Part shown: positions 10,184-20,510 of the stretch, piece by piece
Position numbering within the stretch: the stretch's first letter is position 1
How the letters are laid out: each line of letters opens with the position of its first letter
Origin: Sedimenticola sp.
GTDB lineage: Bacteria; Pseudomonadota; Gammaproteobacteria; Chromatiales; Chromatiaceae
NCBI GenBank assembly: GCA_026984735.1
Contig: JALSRN010000081.1
Location: forward strand, 1 to 64,000
Direction of reading: 5' to 3'
Length of the DNA: 64,000 nt
Translations under genes and position numbers: made by a program
The notes under the pieces: model-generated
What the model was told of the DNA's origin: nothing
Databases searched by the model: none
Seen by the model: the letters and a program-made list of their open reading frames with translations, nothing else

Positions 10184-11538
10184 GCTTCGAACTGCGCAAA
10201 CTGCTGCGCAAGAACTCCTACTTCGGGCTGCTGCAGGCCTATGGCTATGCCGGCATCATCAGCTCGGGCCCCTGGGTTCTCTCCATCGTCGGCGTATTGC
10301 TCATCGGCCTCTTCAGCGCCAGCCGTGTCGTGCCGGACACGCTGGTGGTCCAGTTTCTGGTCACCGTCACCTGGCTGATGGCGGCCTCGCTGATCCTGAC
10401 CGGTTTCCTGCAGCTGATGTTCACCCGGTACATCGCCGACCGGTTGTTCGAAAAGAAGTCGGAAATCGTGCTTCCCAACCTGATGGGCGCACTGACGGTG
10501 GTGACCCTCGTCAGCGGCACACTGGGCATTCTCGTTCTCGCCTTTCTGTTCGACGAATCGCCGCTCTACGACATCAGCGCCCTGGGCAGCTTCGTCGTGC
10601 TGTGCGACATCTGGATCGTGGTGATCTTTCTGTCCGGGATGAAGGCCTACCGGCTCGTATTGGGGGTCTTCTTCCTGGGGTACGGCATCACCGTGGGCAT
10701 GGCTCTGGCTCTGGTGAGGCTCAAGCTGGAAGGATTGATACTGGGGTTCTTCATCGGCCAGGCGGTTCTTTTCTTCGCCATGCTGGCGATGGTGATCCGC
10801 AACTATCCCGGCGACCGTTTCGTCGCCTACGGTTTCCTGGACCATCACAACGTCTACTACAGCCTCGCGGGGACGGGGCTTCTGTACAACCTTGCGATCT
10901 GGGCGGACAAGTTCCTGTTCTGGCTCAACCCCGCCACCTCGGAGCCGATCATTGGTCCTTTGCGGGCCTCGGTGATCTACGACATCCCCATCTTTCTGGC
11001 CTATCTCTCCATCATTCCTGGTATGGCGGTCTTTTTGGTGCGGATGGAAACCGATTTCGCCGAAATCTACGATCGGTTCTACCGATCGGTGCGGGAAGGC
11101 GACACGCTGGCGCACATACGCCAACACAAGCAACGGATGGTGCTCACCATCCGGCAGGGCATCTTCGAAATATTCAAGGTGCAGGGCCTGGTACTGGTGG
11201 TGTTGCTGATGCTGGGGCCTGCCATCCTCGATTTTCTCGGCATCTCTCGTCTCTACCAGCCTCTGCTCAATGTCGACCTGGTCGGCGTCGGCGTCCAGGT
11301 GCTTCTGCTGGCCATTCTCAACGTGCTCTTCTATCTGGACCTGCTGTGGATTGCCTTTTTCATCTGTCTGTTGTTCCTGGTGAGCAACATTGGCCTCACC
11401 TGGCTCACCTTCCAGCTGGGCCCCCAGTTCTTCGGTTTCGGCTTCGCAGGCGCGGTGGCGATCGCCAGCCTGGTGGGCTTGGCGATGCTCTCGCGTCAGC
11501 TGGACCGGCTGGAATACGAGACCTTCATGCTGCAATGA
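10171..11538 (+). CDS. pelG: PelG-like polysaccharide transporter membrane protein
   Basis: 455 aa, multi-TM, starts MAGIGFELRKLL; last gene of pel order, overlaps pelF. Confidence 0.92.
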   Translation: MAGIGFELRKLLRKNSYFGLLQAYGYAGIISSGPWVLSIVGVLLIGLFSASRVVPDTLVVQFLVTVTWLMAASLILTGFLQLMFTRYIADRLFEKKSEIVLPNLMGALTVVTLVSGTLGILVLAFLFDESPLYDISALGSFVVLCDIWIVVIFLSGMKAYRLVLGVFFLGYGITVGMALALVRLKLEGLILGFFIGQAVLFFAMLAMVIRNYPGDRFVAYGFLDHHNVYYSLAGTGLLYNLAIWADKFLFWLNPATSEPIIGPLRASVIYDIPIFLAYLSIIPGMAVFLVRMETDFAEIYDRFYRSVREGDTLAHIRQHKQRMVLTIRQGIFEIFKVQGLVLVVLLMLGPAILDFLGISRLYQPLLNVDLVGVGVQVLLLAILNVLFYLDLLWIAFFICLLFLVSNIGLTWLTFQLGPQFFGFGFAGAVAIASLVGLAMLSRQLDRLEYETFMLQ

Positions 11539-11667
11539 ACCGATAAACCTTCTGCCTTTCGTGAAAATTTCTTTCTCCGGCGGCGGTCTATACTTGAAGA
11601 AAAGCGCTGGTTCATCCGACGACCGGCGCCCCGGAAACTCCGGGAACGGTCGGGAGGAGAAACAGAG

Positions 11668-12555
11668 ATGCATAGGCTCCGCCGCAAATTCGGCCAGTGG
11701 CTGCTCCGCTGGCTCACGCGGGACCGTCCGCCCGCAGAGACGCCGCTGTGCAACTTCGACCGCCTCCGTTTCGAGCTGCGCCCCTGCGACGTGCTGCTGG
11801 TGGAGGGGCGCAGCCGCATCGCCGACGTCATCCGCGTCATCACCCAAAGCCCCTGGAGCCACGCCGCCCTCTATATCGGCCGAATTTTCGACATCCGCGA
11901 TCCGCGCCTGCGGGTGAAACTCGAGGCCCACTTCGAGGGCGATCCCGAAGAGCAGCTCATCATCGAAGCGCTGGCGGGCGAAGGAACCATCGTCTCGCCC
12001 CTGGCCAAATACCAGAAGGATCATGTGCGCATCTGCCGCCCCGACGGCATCTCGGCGGAGGACGCTCAGCAGGTGATGGCCTACGCCATCCACCACCTGG
12101 GCAGCGACTACGACATGCGCCAGATTCTGGACCTGGCCCGCTTTCTCCTGCCCTGGTCCGTCCTGCCGCGGCGTTGGCGCTCCACCCTCTTCGAACACAA
12201 CCTGGGCGAGACCACCCGCACCGTCTGCTCCACCCTGCTCGCCGAGGCCTTCATGGAGGTGGATTTTCCCATCCTTCCCTTTATCGAACGCAACGACGAC
12301 GGCAGCCTGCGGCTGTTCAAGCGCAACCCCAAGCTCTTCGCTCCGCGCGACTTCGACTATTCGCCCTACTTCAGCATCATCAAGTACCCCTATCTGGGGC
12401 TCAACGACGTGGGGATCTACCGGCGCCTGCCGTGGGACCCCACCGACCGCTTCCTCGACGAGCAGCCGCGCCGGACGGTGGAAGCCTCCGCTCCGGAAGA
12501 GGCGACCTCCGAAAGGAAACGGGGCGGCTTTCCTCTTTGGAGAAAGGAGGCCTGA
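11668..12555 (+). CDS. YiiX/LRAT-like permuted papain-fold (NlpC/P60-type) hydrolase
   Basis: 295 aa; permuted order with SHAALYIG (His) before RTVCSTLLAEAF (Cys); 2 bp before fadE. Confidence 0.7.
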   Translation: MHRLRRKFGQWLLRWLTRDRPPAETPLCNFDRLRFELRPCDVLLVEGRSRIADVIRVITQSPWSHAALYIGRIFDIRDPRLRVKLEAHFEGDPEEQLIIEALAGEGTIVSPLAKYQKDHVRICRPDGISAEDAQQVMAYAIHHLGSDYDMRQILDLARFLLPWSVLPRRWRSTLFEHNLGETTRTVCSTLLAEAFMEVDFPILPFIERNDDGSLRLFKRNPKLFAPRDFDYSPYFSIIKYPYLGLNDVGIYRRLPWDPTDRFLDEQPRRTVEASAPEEATSERKRGGFPLWRKEA

Positions 12556-12557
12556 CC

Positions 12558-15032
12558 ATGTGGTTCATCGCGCTCCTGATCACCATCACCCTCATCTGGA
12601 TCCTGGCCTATCAGGGAGCCGGCGCCGCGGTCTGGATCGGCGTGCTGCTGGCCAGCCTGGTGGCCGTCACCCTGGCCACGGAGATTCCCTGGTACCTCTC
12701 CACCCCCCTATGGCTCGGCGCCACCGCCGCCGTGCTGCTGTTGGGCGTGCCCGCCATCCGGCAACGCTATGTCACCGCGTTGCTGCTGCGCCAGTTTCGC
12801 AAGGTGATTCCCCCCATGTCGCGCACCGAACGCGAGGCGTTGGAAGCGGGCAGCGTATGGTGGGACGCCGAGCTGTTCAGCGGCCGGCCCCACTGGGAGC
12901 GGCTGCTGGAGACGCCGCCCGCCACGCTCTCCGAGAGCGAGCGCGCCTTTCTCGAAGGGCCGGTGGAGACCCTCTGCGAGATGCTCGACGACTGGCGCAT
13001 CACCCACGAAGAGCGGGATCTGCCCGAGGAGGTGTGGGACTTTCTCCGCAAGCACCGTTTCTTCGGGCTCATTCTTCCCGAACGCTACGGCGGCCTGGGC
13101 TTCTCTGCGCGGGCCCATTCCGAAGTGGTGATGAAGCTGGCCAGCCGTTCCATCGTGGCGGCGGTGACCGTCATGGTTCCCAACTCTCTTGGGCCGGGCA
13201 AGCTTCTGCTCCACTATGGCACCCAGCGCCAGCGCGACCACTACCTGCCGCGCCTGGCGCGGGGCGAGGAGATCCCCTGCTTCGCCCTCACCGGGCCGGA
13301 CGCGGGCAGCGACGCCGGCGCCCTCCCCGATCGCGGCGTGGTGACCTGGGGCGACTGGCGCGGCCGTCGAGTGCTGGGAGTACGGCTGAACTGGGAGAAG
13401 CGCTACATCACCCTGGGACCGGTGGCCACCCTCATCGGCCTCGCCTTCCGCCTCTACGATCCCGACCATCTGCTGGGCGAGGAGGAGGAGCTGGGGATCA
13501 CCCTGGCCCTGGTGCCCCGCGACACGCCCGGTGTGACCATCGGCGACCGGCACATTCCACTGGACATCCCTTTCCAAAACGGGCCCAACTGGGGCCGCGA
13601 CGTCTTCATTCCCCTGAGCCAGCTCATCGGCGAGGAGCGCTACATCGGCCAGGGCTGGCGGATGCTGGTGGAGAGCCTGTCGGAAGGGCGCGGCATCTCC
13701 CTGCCGGCCCTGGCGGTGGGCGCGGGCAAGACCTGCAGCCGCTACACCGGCGCCTACGCCGCCGTGCGCCGCCAGTTCAACCTCCCCATCGGCCGCTTCG
13801 AAGGGGTGGAAGAGGCGCTGGCGCGCATCGCCGGCCTCACCTACCAGATGGACGCGGCGCGCAAGCTCACTCTCGCCGCGCTGGAGATCGGCGAGAGCCC
13901 CTCGGTGATCTCGGCCATCATCAAATACCACCTCACCGAGCGCTACCGGCGACTCATCAACGACGCCATGGACGTGCAGGGCGGCAGCGGCATCATGCTC
14001 GGCCCCTCCAACCTCATCGCCCGCGCCTATCAGGCGCTGCCCATCGCCATCACCGTGGAGGGCGCCAACATCCTCACCCGATCCATGATCATCTTCGGGC
14101 AGGGAGCCATGCGCTGCCATCCCTGGCTCCTCAAGGAGTTCAACGCCGCCCAGAACCCCGATCGTGCGCGCGCCCTGGCCGAATTCGACCACGCGGTCTT
14201 CGGCCATCTCGGATTCCTCATCGGCAACATCGCCCGCAGCCTCTTTCTCGGCCTCACCCGGGGGCATCTCTCCGCCGTGCCGGTAAAAGGGCGCACCCGC
14301 CGCTATTTTCAGCAGCTCAACTGGATGAGCGCCGCCTTCGCCCTGGCGGCGGACACGGCCCTGATGACTCTCGGCGGCGCCCTCAAGCGCAAGGAGCGGC
14401 TGTCGGCGCGGCTGGGCGATCTGCTCAGCGAGATGTACCTCACCTCGGCGGTTCTCAAACGCTACCGGGACGATGGCGAACCCGCGGAGGAGTGGCCCCT
14501 GGTGCGCTGGGCCTGCGAGACATCCTTCTACCGCATGCAAGAGAGTCTGCGCCTTCTGATCCGCAATCTTCCCTTCCGGCCGCTGGCATGGCTCCTGCGG
14601 CTGCTGCTCTTTCCCAGCGGCTATCCCTGGGCCGGGCCGGACGACCGTCTCAGCCATGAAGCCGCCCAGCTGCTGCTGCGCCCCTCCGAAAGCCGGGACC
14701 GGCTCACCGAAGGCATCTTCATCACCCGCGACGAGACCTTCCGCCAGGGCGTCATCGAAGCCGCCTTCGAACAGGCGGCGCGGGTGGAGCCCTTGGAGAA
14801 GACCCTGCGCGAAGCCCGCCGCGCCGGAATCGTCCGCGCCCGCGGCTACCTGGAACAGGCGCGCGAAGCGCTGGCCGAGGGGCTGATCCGCGAGGAGGAG
14901 CTGCGCGAGCTGGAGAAGATGCGCATGCTGCGGCGCCGGGTGATCGCCGTGGATAGCTTCCGCAACTACGGCCACCGCCATCTGCTCGACCTGATGGCCG
15001 GCGGGGAGCGGCGGCGGGAGGCGGGGCCATGA
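12558..15032 (+). CDS. fadE: FadE-type acyl-CoA dehydrogenase (824 aa)
   Basis: ATG 12558 after GGAGG; TM segments then ACAD domain (GPDAGSDAGALPDRG, MDVQGGSGIMLGPSN) and long C-terminal domain. ORF track start 11697 is an upstream open-frame artefact. Confidence 0.9.
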   Translation: MWFIALLITITLIWILAYQGAGAAVWIGVLLASLVAVTLATEIPWYLSTPLWLGATAAVLLLGVPAIRQRYVTALLLRQFRKVIPPMSRTEREALEAGSVWWDAELFSGRPHWERLLETPPATLSESERAFLEGPVETLCEMLDDWRITHEERDLPEEVWDFLRKHRFFGLILPERYGGLGFSARAHSEVVMKLASRSIVAAVTVMVPNSLGPGKLLLHYGTQRQRDHYLPRLARGEEIPCFALTGPDAGSDAGALPDRGVVTWGDWRGRRVLGVRLNWEKRYITLGPVATLIGLAFRLYDPDHLLGEEEELGITLALVPRDTPGVTIGDRHIPLDIPFQNGPNWGRDVFIPLSQLIGEERYIGQGWRMLVESLSEGRGISLPALAVGAGKTCSRYTGAYAAVRRQFNLPIGRFEGVEEALARIAGLTYQMDAARKLTLAALEIGESPSVISAIIKYHLTERYRRLINDAMDVQGGSGIMLGPSNLIARAYQALPIAITVEGANILTRSMIIFGQGAMRCHPWLLKEFNAAQNPDRARALAEFDHAVFGHLGFLIGNIARSLFLGLTRGHLSAVPVKGRTRRYFQQLNWMSAAFALAADTALMTLGGALKRKERLSARLGDLLSEMYLTSAVLKRYRDDGEPAEEWPLVRWACETSFYRMQESLRLLIRNLPFRPLAWLLRLLLFPSGYPWAGPDDRLSHEAAQLLLRPSESRDRLTEGIFITRDETFRQGVIEAAFEQAARVEPLEKTLREARRAGIVRARGYLEQAREALAEGLIREEELRELEKMRMLRRRVIAVDSFRNYGHRHLLDLMAGGERRREAGP

Positions 15033-16354
15033 GCCTCCCGGCCCTGCCCTGGGAGCGCCGGCCCGTCTATCTGGTGGACGGCCTGCGCACCCCTTTTCTC
15101 AAGGCGGGCGGCGCCCCGGGTCCCTTCCGTGCCGCCGACCTGGCGGTGGCGGCCGGCCGCGCCCTGCTGCTACGTCAACCCTTCGAGGCGAGCGCCTTGG
15201 ACGCGGTGGTGCTCGGCTGCGTCTCCTCCGGCCCCGACGAGGCCAACATCGGGCGCGTGGCCGCGCTGCGCATGGGGTGCAGTGAAAAGACCCCGGCAAT
15301 GACGGTGCAGCGCAACTGCGCCTCGGGCCTGCAGGCGGTGGAGACCGGCGCTCTGGAGATCCTCTGCGGCCGTGCACAGCTGGTGTTGGCCGGCGGCACC
15401 GAGGCGATGAGCCACCATCCGGTGATGCTGGGCGAGAAGATGGTGGCCTGGCTGGCGCAATGGAACCGCGCCCGCACGACGGGAGAGCGGCTGCGCCGGC
15501 TGTCGAAGTTGCGTCCCGCCCATCTGGCGCCGATCGTCGCTCTGCTGCGCGGCCTCACCGATCCGGTCACCGGCCTCTCCATGGGGCAGACCGCCGAGGA
15601 GCTGGCCGAACGGTTCGGCATCCGCCGCGAAGCCATGGACCGCTTCGCCCTGCGCAGCCACCGGCGCCTGCTGCGGGCGCGCGACGAAGGATTTTTGCGG
15701 GAGGAGTCGGTTCCCCTCTACGACGGTCGGGGTCGTCTCCACCTGGAAGACACCGGCCTGCGCCCCGACACCAGCCTGGAGGCGCTGGCGACGCTTCATC
15801 CCGTCTTCGACCGTCCCGTTGGAAAGGTCACCGCCGGCAACAGCGCCCAGATCACCGACGGCGCTTGTCTGTTGCTGCTCGCTTCGGAGGAGGCGGTGGA
15901 AAAGCACGACCTGCCGGTGCTCGGTCGCATCCTCGACAGCCAGTGGGCGGGGCTTTCGCCACGGCTGATGGGGCTGGGACCGGTCCACGCCATGGCCCCC
16001 ATACTGGAGCGGCGGCAGCTCGACAGCGACGACATCGACGCCTGGGAGATCAACGAGGCCTTCGCCGCCCAGGTGCTCGCCTGCCTCGCCGCCTGGCGTG
16101 ACGAAACCTTCTGCCGGGACGAGCTGGGGCTGGAAGGTCCCTTCTCGCCCATCGACGAGGAGCGGCTCAACGTGGATGGCGGCGCCATCGCCCTCGGCCA
16201 CCCGGTGGGCGCCAGCGGCGCCCGCATCCTCCTGCATCTGCTGCGGGTGCTGCGACGCACCGGCGGCCGCCTCGGCATGGCCAGCCTCTGCATCGGCGGC
16301 GGCCAGGGAGGCGCCATGCTGGTGGAGAACACGAGTGCCGGAGGTGGCGCATGA
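15029..16354 (+). CDS. fadI: Acetyl-CoA C-acyltransferase (thiolase, FadI-like)
   Basis: 441 aa; QRNCASGLQAVETG, GNSAQITDGA, NVDGGAIALGHPVGASGARI, CIGGGQGGAM thiolase motifs. Confidence 0.85.
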   Translation: MSLPALPWERRPVYLVDGLRTPFLKAGGAPGPFRAADLAVAAGRALLLRQPFEASALDAVVLGCVSSGPDEANIGRVAALRMGCSEKTPAMTVQRNCASGLQAVETGALEILCGRAQLVLAGGTEAMSHHPVMLGEKMVAWLAQWNRARTTGERLRRLSKLRPAHLAPIVALLRGLTDPVTGLSMGQTAEELAERFGIRREAMDRFALRSHRRLLRARDEGFLREESVPLYDGRGRLHLEDTGLRPDTSLEALATLHPVFDRPVGKVTAGNSAQITDGACLLLLASEEAVEKHDLPVLGRILDSQWAGLSPRLMGLGPVHAMAPILERRQLDSDDIDAWEINEAFAAQVLACLAAWRDETFCRDELGLEGPFSPIDEERLNVDGGAIALGHPVGASGARILLHLLRVLRRTGGRLGMASLCIGGGQGGAMLVENTSAGGGA

Positions 16355-18399
16355 AAAGCGGCTGGCGCTTGGAGACCGATCCTCGCAACATCGGCTGGCT
16401 CCATTTCGACCTGCCGGGCCGCGGCGCCAACGTTCTCACCGCGGAAGTGCTGGAGGCGCTCGAAGAGATGCTGCTGGAAGCCGCCCAGCAACGTCCCAAA
16501 GGGCTGGTGATCCTCTCCGACAAGGCTTCCGGCTTCATCGCCGGCGCCGACGTCAAAGCGTTCGCCGGCCTGCGCGACCCCGCCGAGGCGGAAGCCCTCA
16601 TCCGCCGCGCCCACCAGATCTTCCAGCGCTTGGAGGCGCTCTCCTTCCCCACGGTGGCGCTCATCCACGGCTACTGCCTCGGTGGCGGGCTGGAGCTGGC
16701 CCTGGCCTGCCGCTACCGGGCGGCCGCCACCGAGCCCGACACCCGCATCGGCTTTCCCGAGATCCGCCTGGGGATCTTTCCGGGTTTCGGCGGCACCCTG
16801 CGCTCGGTGCGCCGCATGGGCCACCTGCGCGCCCTGGAGCTGATGCTTTCGGCCCGTAACCTGGACGCCCGCCGGGCCCGGCGGGTGGGGTTGGTGGATC
16901 TGGCGGTGCCGCGCCGCCAACTGCGCAACGCCGCCATCGATCTCATCGAAAACCCGCCGGTGGCCGCCGACCCACCCCTGCGGCAACGGCTGGCGGGATG
17001 GAGGCCGGTGCGTCCGGCGGTGGCCGCCCTGCTGAAACGGAAAGTAAGCCGGAAAGTGCGCCCGGAGCACTACCCGGCGCCCTTCCGGCTCATCGACCAC
17101 TGGCGACGCAACGCCGGCAGCCGTAGCGCCATGTACCGTGGCGAAGCCGAAACGGTGGCCCGCCTGCTGACGGGAGAGCCGGCCCAAAACCTGATCCGCG
17201 TCTTTCTTCTCCAAGACCGGCTGAAGTCGGGCGATGCGGCGGCCGTCCCCCGGGTGCGGCGGATTCATGTGGTGGGCGGCGGCGTCATGGGCGGAGACAT
17301 CGCCGCCTGGTGCGCCCTGCGCGGCCTGCCCGTGACCCTCCAGGACCGGACGCCGGAAGACCTCGGCCGGGCCGTGCAACGGGCCCACGCCCTCTTCCGC
17401 AAGCGGATCGGGGATCCCTATCTGCGACAGAAGGCAAGCGACCGTTTCATCCCCGACCCGGAAGGCGCGGGAGCCGCCAAGGCCGACGTGGCGATCGAAG
17501 CCATCTACGAAAACGAACAGGCCAAGCGCGCGCTCTACGCCGACCTCGAACCCCGCATGAAGAGCGACGCGCTGCTCGCCACCAACACTTCCGGCATTCC
17601 ACTGGAGCTGTTGAGCCGGGATCTGGCCCATCCCGAACGGTTCGTGGGCCTGCACTTCTTCAATCCCGTGGCGAAAATGCCGCTGGTGGAAGTGGTCCAC
17701 GACGAAACCACGCCTCCGGCCACCGTCGAACGGGCCGCCGCCTTCGCCCGACAGATCGGCAAGCTGCCGTTGCCGGTGCGCAGCCGCCCCGGTTTCCTGG
17801 TGAACCGGGTGCTCATGCCCTATCTGCTGGAAGCGGTGACCCTGCTCGAAGAAGGAGTGGACGCCGGCCTCATCGACGAGGCGGCGCTGGCCTTCGGCAT
17901 GCCCATGGGGCCCATCGAACTGGCCGACACCGTGGGATTGGACATCGCGCTGGCGGTGGCGCAGGAGCTGGCCGCTCCCTTCGGTCTGGAAGTGCCCGAG
18001 ATCCTGCAACGCAAGGTGGAACGAAAGCGGCTGGGCAAAAAGTCCGGAGAAGGATTCTATTCCTGGAAGGAGGGGCGACCGGTCAAGAAACCAGCGGGAG
18101 CCGATCCCCAGCGGCTGTCACGGCTGGCGGACCACCTCGTGCTCCGCCTGGTGAACGAAGCGGTGGCTTGTCTGCGGGAAGGGGTGGTGGAAGAGCCGGA
18201 ACTGGTGGACGCCGGCGTCATCTTCGGCACCGGCTTCGCTCCTTTCCTCGGCGGCCCCCTCCACTGGGCGGTTCACCAGGGAGTGGACGACCTCCTTTCG
18301 CGACTCCACGAACTCGAAGCGCGCCATGGCGACCGCTTTCGCGCGGACCCCGGTTGGCAACGGTTGAAATCGGCGAAGACGATCCCCGAAGAGCCATGA
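16351..18399 (+). CDS. fadJ: Bifunctional enoyl-CoA hydratase / 3-hydroxyacyl-CoA dehydrogenase (FadJ-like)
   Basis: 682 aa; crotonase domain (SGFIAGADVKAFAG) plus HAD domain (VVGGGVMGGDIAAW, HFFNPVAKMPLVEVV). Confidence 0.87.
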   Translation: MKSGWRLETDPRNIGWLHFDLPGRGANVLTAEVLEALEEMLLEAAQQRPKGLVILSDKASGFIAGADVKAFAGLRDPAEAEALIRRAHQIFQRLEALSFPTVALIHGYCLGGGLELALACRYRAAATEPDTRIGFPEIRLGIFPGFGGTLRSVRRMGHLRALELMLSARNLDARRARRVGLVDLAVPRRQLRNAAIDLIENPPVAADPPLRQRLAGWRPVRPAVAALLKRKVSRKVRPEHYPAPFRLIDHWRRNAGSRSAMYRGEAETVARLLTGEPAQNLIRVFLLQDRLKSGDAAAVPRVRRIHVVGGGVMGGDIAAWCALRGLPVTLQDRTPEDLGRAVQRAHALFRKRIGDPYLRQKASDRFIPDPEGAGAAKADVAIEAIYENEQAKRALYADLEPRMKSDALLATNTSGIPLELLSRDLAHPERFVGLHFFNPVAKMPLVEVVHDETTPPATVERAAAFARQIGKLPLPVRSRPGFLVNRVLMPYLLEAVTLLEEGVDAGLIDEAALAFGMPMGPIELADTVGLDIALAVAQELAAPFGLEVPEILQRKVERKRLGKKSGEGFYSWKEGRPVKKPAGADPQRLSRLADHLVLRLVNEAVACLREGVVEEPELVDAGVIFGTGFAPFLGGPLHWAVHQGVDDLLSRLHELEARHGDRFRADPGWQRLKSAKTIPEEP

Positions 18400-20192
18400 G
18401 ATCCCCTTCGTTCATCACTCTGGAGCAGGCCCCCACCCTGGCAGCCCTCTTCCGCGAGCGGGTGAGGCGGTCGCCGGACCGCACCGCCTACATCCAGTTC
18501 GACCGCGAACGAGAGCGCTGGGTGGAACACGACTGGCGCGACACCGCCATCCAGGTGGCGCGCTGGCAGCAGGCGCTGCGCGCCTCGGGGCTCGAAAAGG
18601 GCGACCGGGTGATGATCATGTGTCGCAATTCCTGGGAGTGGGTGATCTGCGACCAGGCCGTCTTGGGTCTGGGACTGGTGCTGGTGCCCGTCTTCGTGAA
18701 CGACCGCCCCGACAACATCGCCTGGATCGCCGACGACTGCGGTGCGGCGCTTCTGGTGATCGAAGGCCCGGAGCAGTGGCGCGCGTTGGCGCCGGTGCTG
18801 GAACGGCTGGAGACCGTCCACACCATCGTGACGCTCCAGCCGGTACCCGCGAAACACCCGAAGCTGCGCGCGCTCGACTCCTGGCTACCAGCCCGAGGCG
18901 ACGGCCTGGCGGAAGAGGAGTGCGCGCCCCGGGAGTTGGCCACCATCGTCTACACCTCAGGCACCACCGGCCGTCCCAAGGGGGTGATGCTGAGCCACCA
19001 CAACATTCTCTGGGACATCCACGCCGCCCTGAAGCTTTTCGACATCGGCGAGGACAACCTCTTTCTCTCCTTCCTTCCCCTCTCTCACACCTTCGAACGC
19101 ACCGTGGGCTACTACCTCCCCATGGTGTGCGGCGCCGCCATCGCCTACAACCGCTCCATCGCGCAACTGGCGGAGGACCTGGCCATCATCCGCCCCACCC
19201 TGATGATCTCGGTGCCGCGCATCTTCGAGCGCATCTACGGCCGCATCATGGAAAAACTGCGCCGGGAGCCGCCGCTCAAGCGGAAGCTCTTTCTCCAGGC
19301 GGTGGAGGTGGGCTGGCGGAAGTTCGAACGGGACCAGGGCCGGGGCGGCTGGTCGCCGCAGCTGCTGCTCCATCCCCTGCTGGACCGGCTGGTGGGGGCC
19401 AAGGTGCGGCAGCGGTTGGGGGGAAGGCTCCGCTTCACCGTCTGCGGCGGCGCCGCCCTCTCGCCCGAGGTGGCGTGTCTCTTCATCGGCCTGGGCATCC
19501 CGGTGCAGCAGGGCTACGGCCTCACCGAGACCAGCCCGGTCATCTCCGCCAACCCCCTGGAGGACAACCTGCCCGCCTCGGTGGGCATCCCCCTCCCCGG
19601 CGTGGAGGTGAAGCTGGGAGAGGAGAACGAACTGCTGGTCCGCAGTCCCGCGGTGATGCTGGGTTACTGGAACAACCCCGAAGCCACCGCCGCCATGATC
19701 GACACCGACGGTTGGCTGCACACCGGCGACAAGGCCCACATCGACGACAACGGCCACATCCACATCACCGGGCGGTTGAAGGAGATCATCGTGCTGGCCA
19801 CCGGCGAGAAGATCCCGCCTGCCGACATGGAGAACGCCATCGCTCTGGACCCCCTCATCGACCAGGCCATGGTGATCGGCGAGGGACGCCCCTATCTCGC
19901 CGCCCTGGTGGTGCTCAACCCCGAAGCCTTCGCAAGGCTCGCCGAGGAGCTCGACCTGGATCCCGACGACCCTTCCAGCCGTCGCGATCCGCGAGTGCAG
20001 AAAGCGGCGTTGATCCGCGTGCAGGAGCGCACCCGCGAATTTCCCGGTTACGCGCGCATCCACCGCGTGGCGGTGCTCGACGAGCCCATGACCCCCGAGA
20101 ACGGCCTTCTCACCCCCACCCTCAAGCTGCGGCGCAACCGCGTCCTGGAGTGCCACTCCGAAGAAGTGGCGCGGCTCTACGAGGGGCATTGA
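18396..20192 (+). CDS. AMP-dependent long-chain acyl-CoA synthetase
   Basis: ATG 18396 in ATGA overlap with fadJ stop; 598 aa; TIVYTSGTTGRPKGVMLSH, GYGLTETSPVIS, GWLHTGDKAHID, RLKEIIVLATGEKI. Confidence 0.9.
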   Translation: MRSPSFITLEQAPTLAALFRERVRRSPDRTAYIQFDRERERWVEHDWRDTAIQVARWQQALRASGLEKGDRVMIMCRNSWEWVICDQAVLGLGLVLVPVFVNDRPDNIAWIADDCGAALLVIEGPEQWRALAPVLERLETVHTIVTLQPVPAKHPKLRALDSWLPARGDGLAEEECAPRELATIVYTSGTTGRPKGVMLSHHNILWDIHAALKLFDIGEDNLFLSFLPLSHTFERTVGYYLPMVCGAAIAYNRSIAQLAEDLAIIRPTLMISVPRIFERIYGRIMEKLRREPPLKRKLFLQAVEVGWRKFERDQGRGGWSPQLLLHPLLDRLVGAKVRQRLGGRLRFTVCGGAALSPEVACLFIGLGIPVQQGYGLTETSPVISANPLEDNLPASVGIPLPGVEVKLGEENELLVRSPAVMLGYWNNPEATAAMIDTDGWLHTGDKAHIDDNGHIHITGRLKEIIVLATGEKIPPADMENAIALDPLIDQAMVIGEGRPYLAALVVLNPEAFARLAEELDLDPDDPSSRRDPRVQKAALIRVQERTREFPGYARIHRVAVLDEPMTPENGLLTPTLKLRRNRVLECHSEEVARLYEGH

Positions 20193-20510
20193 CACGGCTT
20201 TCCGGATTTTTCAGAAACGGCGGCGCCAATCGCGGTTCACATGGCCTCCAACGAAGCGGCGCTGGCTGTGAACAAGGGGCGGCCGATCATGACGCCGGAT
20301 CGGACATGGGGCGAGGCCGATTCGGGACGGTAGCCGCGGGATCGAAGGCTCGCGCTCCCGGACGGCACAGTAGGGCGCGTTTTGCCGTGGATGAAGTTTC
20401 GACGCCTCGTGCCGGAAGCGCCGGTTCGAGGCGGAGACCGGCGACATGGGCGTGCATGGCGGCGTCCGACCCGGCCGCTGGAATGGATGGGCGAGCTTCA
20501 GCCGGTGGGT

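Noticed and set aside
11697-12557. Upstream extension of fadE to an 1111-aa protein
   Set aside because: Arg/Pro/Ala-rich out-of-frame translation of the YiiX-like gene; the real start is ATG 12558 with a GGAGG site
12708-14981. 757-aa minus ORF antisense to fadE, and similar long antisense ORFs (551-1927 -, 15796-18009 -, 24136-26538 +, 26944-29541 +)
   Set aside because: High-GC shadow frames opposite clearly recognised genes; low-complexity compositions, no recognisable domains
17310-18395. Upstream extension of the acyl-CoA synthetase to 960 aa
   Set aside because: Overlaps fadJ in another frame; ATG 18396 forms the same ATGA overlap seen in the rest of the operon
20240-20335. 30-aa + strand peptide MASNEAALAVNKGRPIMTPDRTWGEADSGR
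   Set aside because: Faint resemblance to a MinD/ParA-type C-terminus but too short to support
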